From: CAWCTD01 sp963798455
GTDB taxonomy: Bacteria > Acidobacteriota > Terriglobia > Bryobacterales > Bryobacteraceae
Length of the DNA stretch: 47,038 nucleotides
Assembly (NCBI GenBank): GCA_963798455.1
Contig: CAWCTD010000001.1
Location: forward strand, 1-47,038
Direction: 5' to 3'
Shown: positions 8,932 to 17,042 of the stretch, piece by piece
Layout: the number at the start of each line of letters is the position of its first letter
How positions within the stretch are numbered: position 1 is the stretch's first letter
The notes under the pieces: model-generated
Told to the model about the DNA's origin: nothing
What the model saw: only the letters and a program-made list of their open reading frames with translations
Databases searched by the model: none
Position numbers and translations under genes: made by a program

Positions 8932-9470
8932 CTGGGTTCGAAGCCGACCACCGAGACGACCACGCCCAATTCTCTTTGGTCCGCGTCACTGGGAGGCAGG
9001 TACTTGTCGAGCGCAAAATCCACTGTCACGACGCCCTTGCCGAGCGCCTGGGCCGGCACGTCACGAGCGTAAATGTGCTCGCCAGGAGTGCTGTAAGTGT
9101 CCTCGGGGAGCGCGACTCCATCCACGCTGGCGCTCAGCTTCACCGAAGTCAATTTCTGGATGACTGGCTCGGGAACCACCAGCCGGAGCACCAGCTTCGC
9201 GCCGTTCGTGGACGCGTTCACAGGAGGGCTCAGCAGCACCGAGAACTTCCCCATGGTCCAGCGCCAGCTATTGCCCTCGACCTCGTAGAACCCTTTGACC
9301 AGTTGAGCGGACGCCTTCGGATCGGCCACCTGAAGCATCGAGAGCAGGGAGGGGGCTTCCTCTATGGTGGCTTCCGGCTGCGCCTTGGTTTGTCTTCGAT
9401 TGCAGCCGGCCGGGCTCCCGAGCAGCGCCATAGCCAGTGCGAAGGGGACAAGAGCGTTCAATCTCTGCAT
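8928..9470 (-). CDS. Small lipoprotein with a domain shared with the downstream GT-C protein
   Basis: The 180-residue product has a signal sequence ending in a lipobox-like SPAGC, with the lipid-bearing cysteine at position 23. Residues 55-178 read FYEVEGNSWRWTMG, LSASVDGVALP, AQALGKGVVTVDFALD and PSDADQRELGVVVSV. They follow the same order and spacing as the C-terminal domain of the 622-residue membrane protein (EGSFRWM, SVDGAVVG, QSLGKAKVEV, PSDGRELG). The two look like paralogous domains, probably beta-sandwiches that bind the same glycan or each other. The stop codon overlaps the start of the downstream gene. It is not similar to any lipoprotein I recognise. Confidence 0.75.
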   Translation of the reverse strand: MQRLNALVPFALAMALLGSPAGCNRRQTKAQPEATIEEAPSLLSMLQVADPKASAQLVKGFYEVEGNSWRWTMGKFSVLLSPPVNASTNGAKLVLRLVVPEPVIQKLTSVKLSASVDGVALPEDTYSTPGEHIYARDVPAQALGKGVVTVDFALDKYLPPSDADQRELGVVVSVVGFEPR

Positions 9471-9506
9471 CGTCTCAAAGTATAACCTTCCGCGCGCGGG
9501 GCGGCT

Positions 9507-10898
9507 TCATTGCCCCCGCCTCTCGCGCCGCTTCTTCGCCCAGCCTGGCTTGTTTACCTGGCGGCCTCTTCCGAGCGCCAGCGCATCCTCGGGTACGTTT
9601 TCGGTGACTACCGAACCCGCGCCCACATAGCTGCCGTCGCCGATCTCGACCGGCGCCACCAGGGTGGCATTGCTTCCCACAAAGGCGCCGTCGCCTATCT
9701 TCGTTGGATGCTTGCGGATGCCGTCGTAATTGCAGGTGATGGTTCCGGCGCCGATGTTGGTCCTCTTGCCGATGTCGGAATCGCCGAGGTAGGCCAGGTG
9801 CAGCGACTTTGACCCCGCGCCCAGCCTGGTCTTCTTGAGCTCCACGAAGTTGCCGACACGCGAGCCCGTCTCCAAGTGGTTCTCCATCCTGAGCCGGGCG
9901 AACGGACCGGCGTGAACATCGGCTTCCAGCGTCGAAGAACCAATGATGGTGAAGGGCGCCACCAGCACGCGGTCTCCGAGCTTTGAGTCGTGGATGATGG
10001 AGCAGGCGCCGATGTGGCAATCTTCTCCGATCTCCGTGTGGCCCAGGATCTGCGCGAACGGTTCGATAACCGTGTCGCGAGAGATGCGCACCTGGGCATC
10101 GATGGTGACTGTTTCGGGTTTCTGGATGGTCACGCCCTCGAGCATCAGCCGCCGGGTCGTCCGCTGGCGAAGCACCTTGTCCGCCTCCGCCAGCTCGATC
10201 CTGGTATTGATGCCGAGCAGCTCCTGGGCGTCTTCATGGAAAATGGACTCCACCTGATGGCCGGCCTGTCGCAAGACGGCGACGATGTCAGTCAGGTAGT
10301 ATTCCTGGACGGGGTTGTCGGGCTGTATTTCGCCGATGTGCTTCCATACGAGATCACTCCGGAAGCAATAAATGCCGGAATTGACGTCGCGTATGGCGAG
10401 TTGCTCGGGTGTGGCCGCCTTCTGCTCCACGATCGCCTCGACGCTTCCATCGGCGCCGCGGAGAATTCGCCCGTAGCCTGCCGGGTCCTCCAGGCGCGTC
10501 GTCAGCATCGTGGCGGCGGCTGAGGAGTGCCGCTGCCGGGCGACCAGCTTCCCCAGCGTATCCGCGGTCAGCAGGGGACAATCGCCGTACAACACCACCA
10601 GCAGGCATGGCTCGGGGCCGGCAGCCTCGCGGCAGGCTAGGACGGCGTGCGCGGTCCCCTTCTGTTCGGCCTGCGTCACGAACTGCACGTGGCGGCCCTC
10701 GAGCGCGGACTCCACCTGTTCCGCCTGGTGGCCCACCACGACCAGGACCCGCTCCGGGGGAACCAGCGCCAGCGCGGTCTCCACCACGTGTTCGATCAGG
10801 GGGCGCCCGCCGGCCCGGTGCAGAACCTTGGCCTTTTTGGACCTCATGCGGGTACCCAGGCCCGCGGCCAGGATCAGAGCGGTAACAGGAATGTCCAT
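9507..10898 (-). CDS. glmU: Bifunctional UDP-GlcNAc pyrophosphorylase / glucosamine-1-phosphate N-acetyltransferase
   Basis: The 463-residue product has the usual GlmU length. It makes UDP-GlcNAc from glucosamine-1-phosphate, acetyl-CoA and UTP in the cytoplasm, the entry to peptidoglycan and surface glycans. The N-terminal half carries the nucleotidyltransferase signature (LILAAGLGTRMRS, KVLHRAGG, LYGDCPLL). The C-terminal half is a left-handed beta helix with many hexapeptide repeats and the catalytic-loop motifs HLAYLGD and NIGAGTITCNYDG. The C-terminus is basic, as is usual. There is no clear Shine-Dalgarno. The start codon sits in the loop of an 8-bp hairpin. It lies downstream of yvcK, whose product in other bacteria binds UDP-sugars. 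Confidence 0.95.
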   Translation of the reverse strand: MDIPVTALILAAGLGTRMRSKKAKVLHRAGGRPLIEHVVETALALVPPERVLVVVGHQAEQVESALEGRHVQFVTQAEQKGTAHAVLACREAAGPEPCLLVVLYGDCPLLTADTLGKLVARQRHSSAAATMLTTRLEDPAGYGRILRGADGSVEAIVEQKAATPEQLAIRDVNSGIYCFRSDLVWKHIGEIQPDNPVQEYYLTDIVAVLRQAGHQVESIFHEDAQELLGINTRIELAEADKVLRQRTTRRLMLEGVTIQKPETVTIDAQVRISRDTVIEPFAQILGHTEIGEDCHIGACSIIHDSKLGDRVLVAPFTIIGSSTLEADVHAGPFARLRMENHLETGSRVGNFVELKKTRLGAGSKSLHLAYLGDSDIGKRTNIGAGTITCNYDGIRKHPTKIGDGAFVGSNATLVAPVEIGDGSYVGAGSVVTENVPEDALALGRGRQVNKPGWAKKRRERRGQ

Positions 10899-10908
10899 AC
10901 GGACATTC
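10889..10908 (-). promoter_or_regulatory. Hairpin enclosing the glmU start codon
   Basis: GAATGTCC and GGACATTC are perfect 8-base inverted repeats around a 4-base loop. On the minus strand the glmU AUG falls at the loop/stem junction. It could limit ribosome access, but part of it encodes the fixed residues MDIP, so chance is possible. Confidence 0.3.
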
Positions 10909-10910
10909 TG

Positions 10911-10983
10911 GCATTTCGGGGACAGGCTACGAAATCACCAAATGCGCCGAGTCTGGGGATTTCATAGCCTGTCCCCGAAATGC
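10911..10983. repeat. REP-like long palindrome (GGGGACAGGCTA type) between yvcK and glmU
   Basis: The left arm at 10911-10936 and the right arm at 10958-10983 are 26-base inverted repeats with one mismatch around a 21-base loop. The core GGGGACAGGCTA recurs in shorter form at 17050 and 30048. The right arm and loop are read as the last codons and stop of yvcK. The GGGGACAG tip is reminiscent of REP elements mobilised by REP-associated tyrosine transposases (RAYTs). No transposase gene is in the window. Confidence 0.75.
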
Positions 10984-12030
10984 AACGCGCCGCTTGCGGC
11001 CTTCCGCGGCAAGTTCGAGCACGATGCTGGCCAGCGCCACCGGATCGTGGCGGACTTTACCTTTCTGCTCCGCCAGGTCCGCCTCGATCACGGATAGTCC
11101 CAAGGCTCGGAGCCGGTCCACATCGTTCGCCACCGGTTGCGCGCTTTGGCGGGCGTATTTCCTTTGGAGGGGCCCGGCAATCGGGCGAGTGTTCACCACC
11201 ACGCAGTCCAGCAGGTCCTCGCAAGAGTGGTCGAGGATGGCCCTTACGTGATCCGATGCCGAAAAGCCAACCGTCTCCCCCGGCTGCCACATCAGGTTCA
11301 CGACGTAAGCTTTGATGGCCGGCGACCTCCGGATTGCCTGCGGGATGCCCTTCACAAGCAGGTTCGGGATCACGCTGGTGAACAACGATCCCGGCCCCAG
11401 GGTGATTAGATCGGCGGCGGCGATGGCCTCCAGCGTCTCCGGCATCGGACGGCATCGCCGTGGCCGCAACGCGATCTTCGCGATGCGCGCACGGCTCTTG
11501 CTGATCTTGGTCTCGCCGACCACGGTGGTGGCGTCCGCCAGTGTGGCCTCCAGCGCGACGTTGGTGGCGGTCGAAGGATGGATGTGGCCGGCGATGGCCA
11601 GAACCTCAGAGGAGAACTTGACCGCCTGCGCAAAGTCCCCGGTCACGTTGCTGAGCGCCGTGAGAAAGAGGTTGCCGAAGCTGTGGCCCTTCAGCCCCTG
11701 GCCTGTCGGGAAGCGGTACTGGAAGAGCCGCGACAACAGGGCTTCATCTCCTGACAGAGCCACCATGCAGTTCCGTATATCGCCTGGCGGGAGCACGGCA
11801 AACTCGCGGCGCAGCCTTCCGGAACTTCCTCCGTCGTCGGTCACGGTGACGACCGCCGTGATGTCCAGCGTGGGAGGCGCCCAGAGCGTCGAGGCCGTGG
11901 CGTACGCCCGCAAGCCCCTCAGTAACGTGGAGAGCCCGTTTCCGCCCCCCACGGCCACGACGCGCAGGGGAGCCTCCCTCAGAACGGAAGCTGGACCCTG
12001 CGCAAGTGTACGTGGCTTCCTCTGTCGCAT
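10927..12030 (-). CDS. yvcK: YvcK/CofD-like (UPF0052) gluconeogenesis/cell-envelope factor
   Basis: The product has 367 residues from the ATG at 12030, 25 bases after the upstream TPR-gene stop. An open frame extends 135 bases further, but that part lies inside the TPR gene and is not family-like. YvcK proteins bind UDP-sugars (UDP-GlcNAc) and are needed for envelope integrity on gluconeogenic carbon. Motifs: VVAVGGGNGLSTLLRGL, VTDDGGSSGRLRREF, PPGDIRNCMVAL, KGHSFGNLFL and TLGPGSLFTSVIPNLLV. The conserved protein ends near AAEGRKRR. The last 18 or so residues (RGQAMKSPDSAHLVIS) and the stop are encoded by the palindromic repeat, an unusual tail acquired by insertion. Its neighbour glmU makes the ligand of the family. 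Confidence 0.9.
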   Translation of the reverse strand: MRQRKPRTLAQGPASVLREAPLRVVAVGGGNGLSTLLRGLRAYATASTLWAPPTLDITAVVTVTDDGGSSGRLRREFAVLPPGDIRNCMVALSGDEALLSRLFQYRFPTGQGLKGHSFGNLFLTALSNVTGDFAQAVKFSSEVLAIAGHIHPSTATNVALEATLADATTVVGETKISKSRARIAKIALRPRRCRPMPETLEAIAAADLITLGPGSLFTSVIPNLLVKGIPQAIRRSPAIKAYVVNLMWQPGETVGFSASDHVRAILDHSCEDLLDCVVVNTRPIAGPLQRKYARQSAQPVANDVDRLRALGLSVIEADLAEQKGKVRHDPVALASIVLELAAEGRKRRVAFRGQAMKSPDSAHLVIS

Positions 12031-12055
12031 CGCCTCGCTATGTCTGCGAACCTCG

Positions 12056-12745
12056 TCAGCCGCGCTGCCCCCTGTCGGGAGACAGCAAGAACGCCAAGGG
12101 CGGATAGTGGGAGAATTCCGCGAAATCAGGGTCGTTGCGCGCCTGGGCGCGGTTGCGTGGCTCAAGCTCTATGGCTCGTCTCAAGCTCTCGTAGGCCCGC
12201 TGGATCTCCCCGCGGAGAGCCCGCGTCAGCGCCAGCGCATAATAAATATGATCGCCGCTAGGCGCCAGCTTCAAGGCTTCCTGCAAGTGCCGCTCAGCCG
12301 CGTCCAGTTCGCGCCTGTTGATGAGAGCGACTGCGTAGTTGTAGTGATCTTCCGCGCCCGCCGGCGCGGGAGGCGCCGGGTTTGCCCGCCGATCACAGAT
12401 CTGCGCGTGGACTCTGGCCACGTGGGCCACATCCAGGACGGGCCCGGCCGCGGCTTTCTCGAACAGGTTCTTCGCCTGCGCGAAACTCCCGGCGCGAAAC
12501 TGCGCGATGGCTTTCTCAAACAGGCTGGACTGCTCTTGCTGCCCGATGGAAGTCCCGACAACCTCGCCCGGGACGGCGGCTGCGGGCGTCTCCCTCGTTG
12601 CTGGTGATGTGATGTTCGCTTTGGCCTGGCGCCTGACAGGCACGGCGGTCTTCCTTTTCACCTGGCTCTTCCCGGCCTTCGCGGCTGTCTTCTGCGTACG
12701 ATCCTTCAGCGGGCCCAGTCCTTTGCCGCCAGCAGTTTCCGGCAT
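12056..12745 (-). CDS. TPR-repeat protein with basic N-terminus
   Basis: The product has 229 residues. Residues 1-60 are rich in Lys, Arg, Ala and Pro and look disordered (KTAAKAGKSQVKRKTA). Residues 70-205 hold tetratricopeptide helices: SSLFEKAIAQFRAGSFAQAK, HYNYAVALINRRELDAAERHL and ALTRALRGEIQRAYESLRRA. There is no signal peptide or membrane segment, so it is probably cytoplasmic and engaged in protein-protein contacts. It is followed at 25 bases by yvcK and then glmU on the same strand, which suggests a shared transcript. Its partner is unknown. Confidence 0.75.
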   Translation of the reverse strand: MPETAGGKGLGPLKDRTQKTAAKAGKSQVKRKTAVPVRRQAKANITSPATRETPAAAVPGEVVGTSIGQQEQSSLFEKAIAQFRAGSFAQAKNLFEKAAAGPVLDVAHVARVHAQICDRRANPAPPAPAGAEDHYNYAVALINRRELDAAERHLQEALKLAPSGDHIYYALALTRALRGEIQRAYESLRRAIELEPRNRAQARNDPDFAEFSHYPPLAFLLSPDRGQRG

Positions 12746-12837
12746 TTAGAGTTTTTAGCAGATGGACGAGTCTTTTGCAAGGGCGCTTTTGGGTGTCCCC
12801 CTCGGCGCAGGGCGGCGCATCGATACAATCGGGTCAG

Positions 12838-13989
12838 ATGCGTTTGTGGTCGCCCGAAGTGATGGATGCCGGTGCTCGCCTGGATGACCAACTCGCCTCC
12901 GCTCCTAACCGGCCTGCTGTCTTTCTGATCCATGCGGGGGAAGGGAGGCCGTACCTCGGCCGGACCACGCTCCTGCGGCGGCGTCTCCTGCGCCTGCTCG
13001 GCCCGCGCCCGCGGCCGTCCAGGCTGTTGAGCCTCCGTGAAGTGGCCTCCCGCGTGGAATACCGTCTCACCGCTTCGTGGCTCGAAACGAACTTGGTGTA
13101 TTACGAAGTTGCTCGGTCCTGCTATCCCGGCACGTACCGCTCGGTGATGAAGCTGCGCCTGCCGCCGTACCTGAAGGCAGGTCTGTCCAACGCATTCCCG
13201 CGCTGTTACGTGACCACCAGGCTCGGAGGTTCGCGCGGAGCGTGGTATGGGCCCTTCCGTACGCGCGTTGCGGCCGAGCAGTTCGAGAGCCAGTTCCTGG
13301 ACCTCTTCCAGATTCGCCGCTGCCAGGAGGATCTCACGCCTTCGCCGGATCATCCCGGCTGCATTTACGGCGAGATGAACATGTGCCTTCGCCCCTGCCA
13401 GCAGATCGTCTGCCCCCAGGAATACGCCAGCGAAGTCCAGCGCGTGGTCCAGTTCCTGGCCACCAACGGGAGTTCGCTCATCGAGAGCACGGTGCGGGGC
13501 CGCGACCGTCTCAGCGAAGAGATGCGATTCGAGGACGCCGCCCGGCTGCACAAGCAGGTGGAGAAGATCCAGCAGGTGCTCCGTCTTCGGGATGACCTGG
13601 TTTGCGACATTGACCGGCTCTACGGCGTGGCCGTGACCCGTTCTGTCGCGGAAGGCTGCGTGGAGCTATGGTTCGTGTTTCAGGGCTGCTGGCTTCCGCC
13701 GGTCCGGTTTCGCGTGGGGGCCTCGGGCGACCGCTCGGTCTCGCTCGACCAGCGCCTGAGGGAACTTGCCGCGCCCCTGGTTGCCCTCAAGTTGCCGGCC
13801 CGCGAGCGCCAGGACCACTTGGCGCTTCTGGCCCGGTGGTATTACTCCACCTACCGCGACGGTGAATGGCTGCACTTCACCACTCCGGCCGACATCCCTT
13901 ATCGCAAGCTGGTCCGGGCCATCTCCCGCGTCGCCGCTGAGGCCCCGCCCGGGCCTGGGGAGCGCCGTGCCGATCACCTCCGCGCGTGA
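12838..13989 (+). CDS. UvrC-like protein: GIY-YIG, Fe-S cysteine cluster and UVR motif, no C-terminal nuclease half
   Basis: The product has 383 residues from the ATG at 12838. Residues 25-115 follow the UvrC GIY-YIG domain in degraded form: AVFLIHAGEGRPYLGR where UvrC has GVYxM..YVGK, and SWLETNLVYYE, which keeps the metal-binding Glu. WYGPF follows near 137. Cys162, 175, 183 and 187 reproduce the UvrC Fe-S ligand spacing (RRC, HPGC, CLRPC). A UVR coiled coil follows (LSEEMRFEDAARLHKQVEKIQ). The RNase H-like 5-prime-incision domain and HhH motifs of UvrC are absent. It could make only the 3-prime nick, like Cho, or act as a regulator. Strongly GC3-biased codons continue past the stop in another frame to 14038 (SKLFGKRLIYNDLNL), so one extra G in the run at 13957-13960 may have cut the true tail. 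Confidence 0.75.
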   Translation: MRLWSPEVMDAGARLDDQLASAPNRPAVFLIHAGEGRPYLGRTTLLRRRLLRLLGPRPRPSRLLSLREVASRVEYRLTASWLETNLVYYEVARSCYPGTYRSVMKLRLPPYLKAGLSNAFPRCYVTTRLGGSRGAWYGPFRTRVAAEQFESQFLDLFQIRRCQEDLTPSPDHPGCIYGEMNMCLRPCQQIVCPQEYASEVQRVVQFLATNGSSLIESTVRGRDRLSEEMRFEDAARLHKQVEKIQQVLRLRDDLVCDIDRLYGVAVTRSVAEGCVELWFVFQGCWLPPVRFRVGASGDRSVSLDQRLRELAAPLVALKLPARERQDHLALLARWYYSTYRDGEWLHFTTPADIPYRKLVRAISRVAAEAPPGPGERRADHLRA

Positions 13990-14141
13990 CTCGAAGCTGT
14001 TTGGCAAGCGCCTGATCTACAACGACCTCAACCTCTGATTTGCCTCGATGCGGCAAAGCTGGGCCCGTGAGAGAATCGGACTAGGCCCGGGCTCTCTCCC
14101 GGCCGGAGACTTTTTGGCCGTTGTTTGGCAAGGAGATGTTT

Positions 14142-15533
14142 ATGTCAAAAATTAACGTAGACCGTAGGAGTTTTCTTACGGGCATGGGCTCGGTTCCCCT
14201 TATCGGCACCGCTCTGGCCGCCCAGCCATCCCAACCCACAAAGGTAGCGGCGCTGAAGGGCTCCGCGAAATCCGCCATCATCCCTACCCATGAGTGGGCC
14301 GGGAACCTCGATGAACGATTGGATTTTCCCGCTGACTGGAACCTCAACGTGATGAACATGAAGGGCCTTGGCGCCCCGGTTCTGACACCTCAGCAGATCG
14401 CCGACGCCATCCGGAAACCAATCGGCACCCCGACGTTGCGCGAACTGGCCGCCGGCAAGACCACCGTGGTCATCACCTTCGACGACCTCACCCGCGCCAC
14501 GCCAACATTCGCCATCGCGCCGCACGTGCTGGCCGAGTTGAAGGAAGCCGGGATCAAGGACGAGAACATCCTGTTCCTGGGCTCGTTCGCGACGCACCGG
14601 CCCATGGTCAAGGATGAGATTCAGAAGAAGCTGGGCAAGGAGATCGCGACCAAGTACGCCTGGCTGAACCATTGCTGTTTTTATGGCTGCAAAGAGCTCG
14701 GCACGACCAGCTACGGGACCAACGTGCAGGTGAACCAAAACTTCCTGGGCGCCGATCTCAAGATCACGTTGAGCGGCGTAAAGGTTCACTACGACGCCGG
14801 TTACGGCGGAGGCGCCAAGGCTATCCTGCCTGGTCTTTCCCACATCGACACCGTCGAGCACAACCACAATGTGCTTCTCCGGCAAACCAAGACATCCGGT
14901 CCGGTCAGGGTGTTCAAGAATGAGATGCGGTTGGACTTGATCGAAGCGGCGCGGATGGCCAAGGTGGACTTCAGCGTCCAGACCATGTACGACCAGAAGC
15001 TCCGGCCCATCCACGTTTTCGCGGGGGACATCGTTGACGCGCACCACGCGGCCGTCCGTGTGGCCGCCAAGACCTACTGCACGCCGACCTTTAAGGACGC
15101 CGACGTAGCCATATCCAACGCCTACCCGCAGTGCGCCGAGGCTTACCACGGGGCGCGGTGGATCAACCTTTCCGTGAGGCAGGGCGGCACGGGCGTGCTC
15201 ATCATCCAGCATCCGATTGGTCTGGATCCGATCCACTTCTTGAACAACCGGACGGCGGCCCGCAGCGGCATGAGCTACTTCCAGTCCAGGGCCCGCCGCC
15301 TCGCCGGAATGGGGGGACCGGGGGGACGGGGGCCGGCGAGGAACGGCCTGATCGTGTACTCCCAGTACATGGACCGGACCTTGATGAACAACTACGCGGC
15401 GGGTACAATGTTCGCCACCAAGTGGGCAGAGGTGATCCAGTTCCTCAAGGAGCGGCACAAGGGTTCCAGCGTGCAGGTGGCCTTGTACCCGTACGGCGGC
15501 TTCCAGCATCAGGAGATCGAACTGGACGGCTAG
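14142..15533 (+). CDS. Tat-exported LarA-family (nickel-pincer racemase/epimerase) protein
   Basis: The product has 463 residues from the ATG at 14142. AAGGAG at 14130-14135 lies 6 bases ahead, which rules out the ATG at 14136. The N-terminus MSKINVDRRSFLTGMG is a twin-arginine signal. The LarA (DUF2088) active-site residues are all recognisable: FDDLTRATP (D115, R118), ATHRPM (H152), KVHYDAG (H216), GYGGGAKAILPG (K226, which carries the pincer nucleotide in LarA) and VEHNHN (H240/H242). LarA racemises lactate; homologues act on other 2-hydroxy acids. The true substrate is unknown. Export is unexpected because the pincer cofactor is made in the cytoplasm; Tat transport of a loaded, folded enzyme would solve that. 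An oxidoreductase gene follows on the same strand. Confidence 0.85.
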   Translation: MSKINVDRRSFLTGMGSVPLIGTALAAQPSQPTKVAALKGSAKSAIIPTHEWAGNLDERLDFPADWNLNVMNMKGLGAPVLTPQQIADAIRKPIGTPTLRELAAGKTTVVITFDDLTRATPTFAIAPHVLAELKEAGIKDENILFLGSFATHRPMVKDEIQKKLGKEIATKYAWLNHCCFYGCKELGTTSYGTNVQVNQNFLGADLKITLSGVKVHYDAGYGGGAKAILPGLSHIDTVEHNHNVLLRQTKTSGPVRVFKNEMRLDLIEAARMAKVDFSVQTMYDQKLRPIHVFAGDIVDAHHAAVRVAAKTYCTPTFKDADVAISNAYPQCAEAYHGARWINLSVRQGGTGVLIIQHPIGLDPIHFLNNRTAARSGMSYFQSRARRLAGMGGPGGRGPARNGLIVYSQYMDRTLMNNYAAGTMFATKWAEVIQFLKERHKGSSVQVALYPYGGFQHQEIELDG

Positions 15534-15599
15534 TCGCACGGCGGGCCGCTTGACAGCCCGCGGTCGAGTGATAGAGTTACATGAAGAGGAGGAGTGCCA

Positions 15600-17027
15600 G
15601 TGTCAACGGAAACGGATAGCGCTCAGGCGACCCGGCGAGGGTTCCTGACCACCATGACGGCGATAACCGCTTCATCCTACAGCCGCATCCTCGGCGCCAA
15701 TGATCGCGTCGGTATCGGATTCATCGGCTTCGGCCTGATCGGCAAACAACACATCTACAATTTCAAAACGTCGTTCCCGGACGTGGACCGGGTGGCGCTT
15801 TGCGACGTCTATAAACCGCGCTTGGAGGAGGGCCTGAAGTACATGGAGAGCCCTAACGCCAAGGGTTACGGCGACTTCCGGAAGATGTACGAGGACAAGA
15901 ACGTCGATGGTGTAGTAGTTGCCACGCCCGACCACTGGCACGCCCTGCTGACCATCATGGCCTGCGCGGCCGGCAAAGACGTCTACGTGGAGAAGCCCCT
16001 TACCGTGTTCATCGACGAAGGCAAGTGGATGCTCCAGGCCAGGGACAAGTACAAGCGCGTCGTCGTCGTCGGAACGCAGCGGAACCACAACCCGGGTCAC
16101 CAGGTGGCCAAGAAGATCGTGGAGAGCGGCGTTCTGGGCAAGATCCAGATGGTCAAACTGGGGGCCGGTAGCCGCAATGTCTACCCCGGTTTCGGGAAGA
16201 CCCCGGTCGAGAACCCTCCCGCCGACTTTGACTACGACATGTGGCTTGGCCCGGCGCCGAAGAAGCCCTACCAGAACCACCGTGGTTTATACCATTTTCG
16301 CTGGTTCTGGGATTACTCGGGCGGGCAGTTGACCAATCTGGGGGCCCACAGCGTCTCTGCGTTTCTCCTGGTCATGGGCGTCAAAGGCCCCACCAGGGTA
16401 GTGTCGTTCGGCGGCCGCTACACCCTTGAGGATGACGGGGAAACCCCCGACCGCCAGGAGGTCCTCTACCATTTCCCGGATTTCATGATGACCATGGGCG
16501 TTCGGGAAGCCAACGCTTACCGCGACTCCACCGGGTCCGTAGTCATGGGCAACAAGGGCAACCTGGTCCTGGGCAGCAACCAGGTCGTTCCGGAAATGCA
16601 CGGCGATCCCATCAACCAGATCCCACGGTTTGTGGGACATCCGATCGGCGGCCCCGTGTACAACAATACGCCTTCGATTCCCTGGATTGAGGCCCAGCCT
16701 GGCTCGGGCGGCAGAGGTGGCGCCCGCGGGGCTGGAGCCGGAGCTGCCGGCGGCTTGTCGCTGGAAGACCAGATGTTCGTCGCGAACAAGCGCGATTGGG
16801 TCGATTGCATCAAGTCCCGCAACAAGCCGTTCTGCGATCTGGAGACGGGCCATCGGACCGCGATCATCTGCAACCTCGGCAATATGTCCCTTCGCCTTGG
16901 CGGGCGGGCGATTCAGTGGGATCCCGAGAAGGAAGTAGTGATCGGCGATAAAGAAGCTCAGGCGATGTGCAGCAAGACTTACCGCGCGCCGTGGGAAGGC
17001 GTGCTGCGCAGCCTGATCAAGGTGTGA
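15600..17027 (+). CDS. Tat-exported Gfo/Idh/MocA family oxidoreductase
   Basis: The product has 475 residues. The GTG at 15600 is preferred to the GTG at 15594 because GAGGAGG ends only 1-2 bases before the latter. ATRRGFLTTM near residue 12 is a Tat motif. VGIGFIGFGLIGKQH is the dinucleotide-binding Gly-rich loop, TPDHWHALLTIMA and YVEKPL carry the conserved lysine region (EKP), and GGQLTNLGAHSV is the substrate-side helix with its His. A Gly/Ala-rich insert (GSGGRGGARGAGAGAAGG) interrupts the C-terminal part. Such enzymes use tightly bound NAD(P) to oxidise or epimerise sugars. It sits 66 bases behind the LarA homologue and is probably co-transcribed with it. Confidence 0.88.
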   Translation: MSTETDSAQATRRGFLTTMTAITASSYSRILGANDRVGIGFIGFGLIGKQHIYNFKTSFPDVDRVALCDVYKPRLEEGLKYMESPNAKGYGDFRKMYEDKNVDGVVVATPDHWHALLTIMACAAGKDVYVEKPLTVFIDEGKWMLQARDKYKRVVVVGTQRNHNPGHQVAKKIVESGVLGKIQMVKLGAGSRNVYPGFGKTPVENPPADFDYDMWLGPAPKKPYQNHRGLYHFRWFWDYSGGQLTNLGAHSVSAFLLVMGVKGPTRVVSFGGRYTLEDDGETPDRQEVLYHFPDFMMTMGVREANAYRDSTGSVVMGNKGNLVLGSNQVVPEMHGDPINQIPRFVGHPIGGPVYNNTPSIPWIEAQPGSGGRGGARGAGAGAAGGLSLEDQMFVANKRDWVDCIKSRNKPFCDLETGHRTAIICNLGNMSLRLGGRAIQWDPEKEVVIGDKEAQAMCSKTYRAPWEGVLRSLIKV

Positions 17028-17042
17028 GCCGTTTCAAATCAG

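Noticed and set aside
14145..15539. 464-codon open frame opposite the LarA homologue
   Set aside because: The sense strand has Tat, Shine-Dalgarno and active-site evidence; the antisense product has none.
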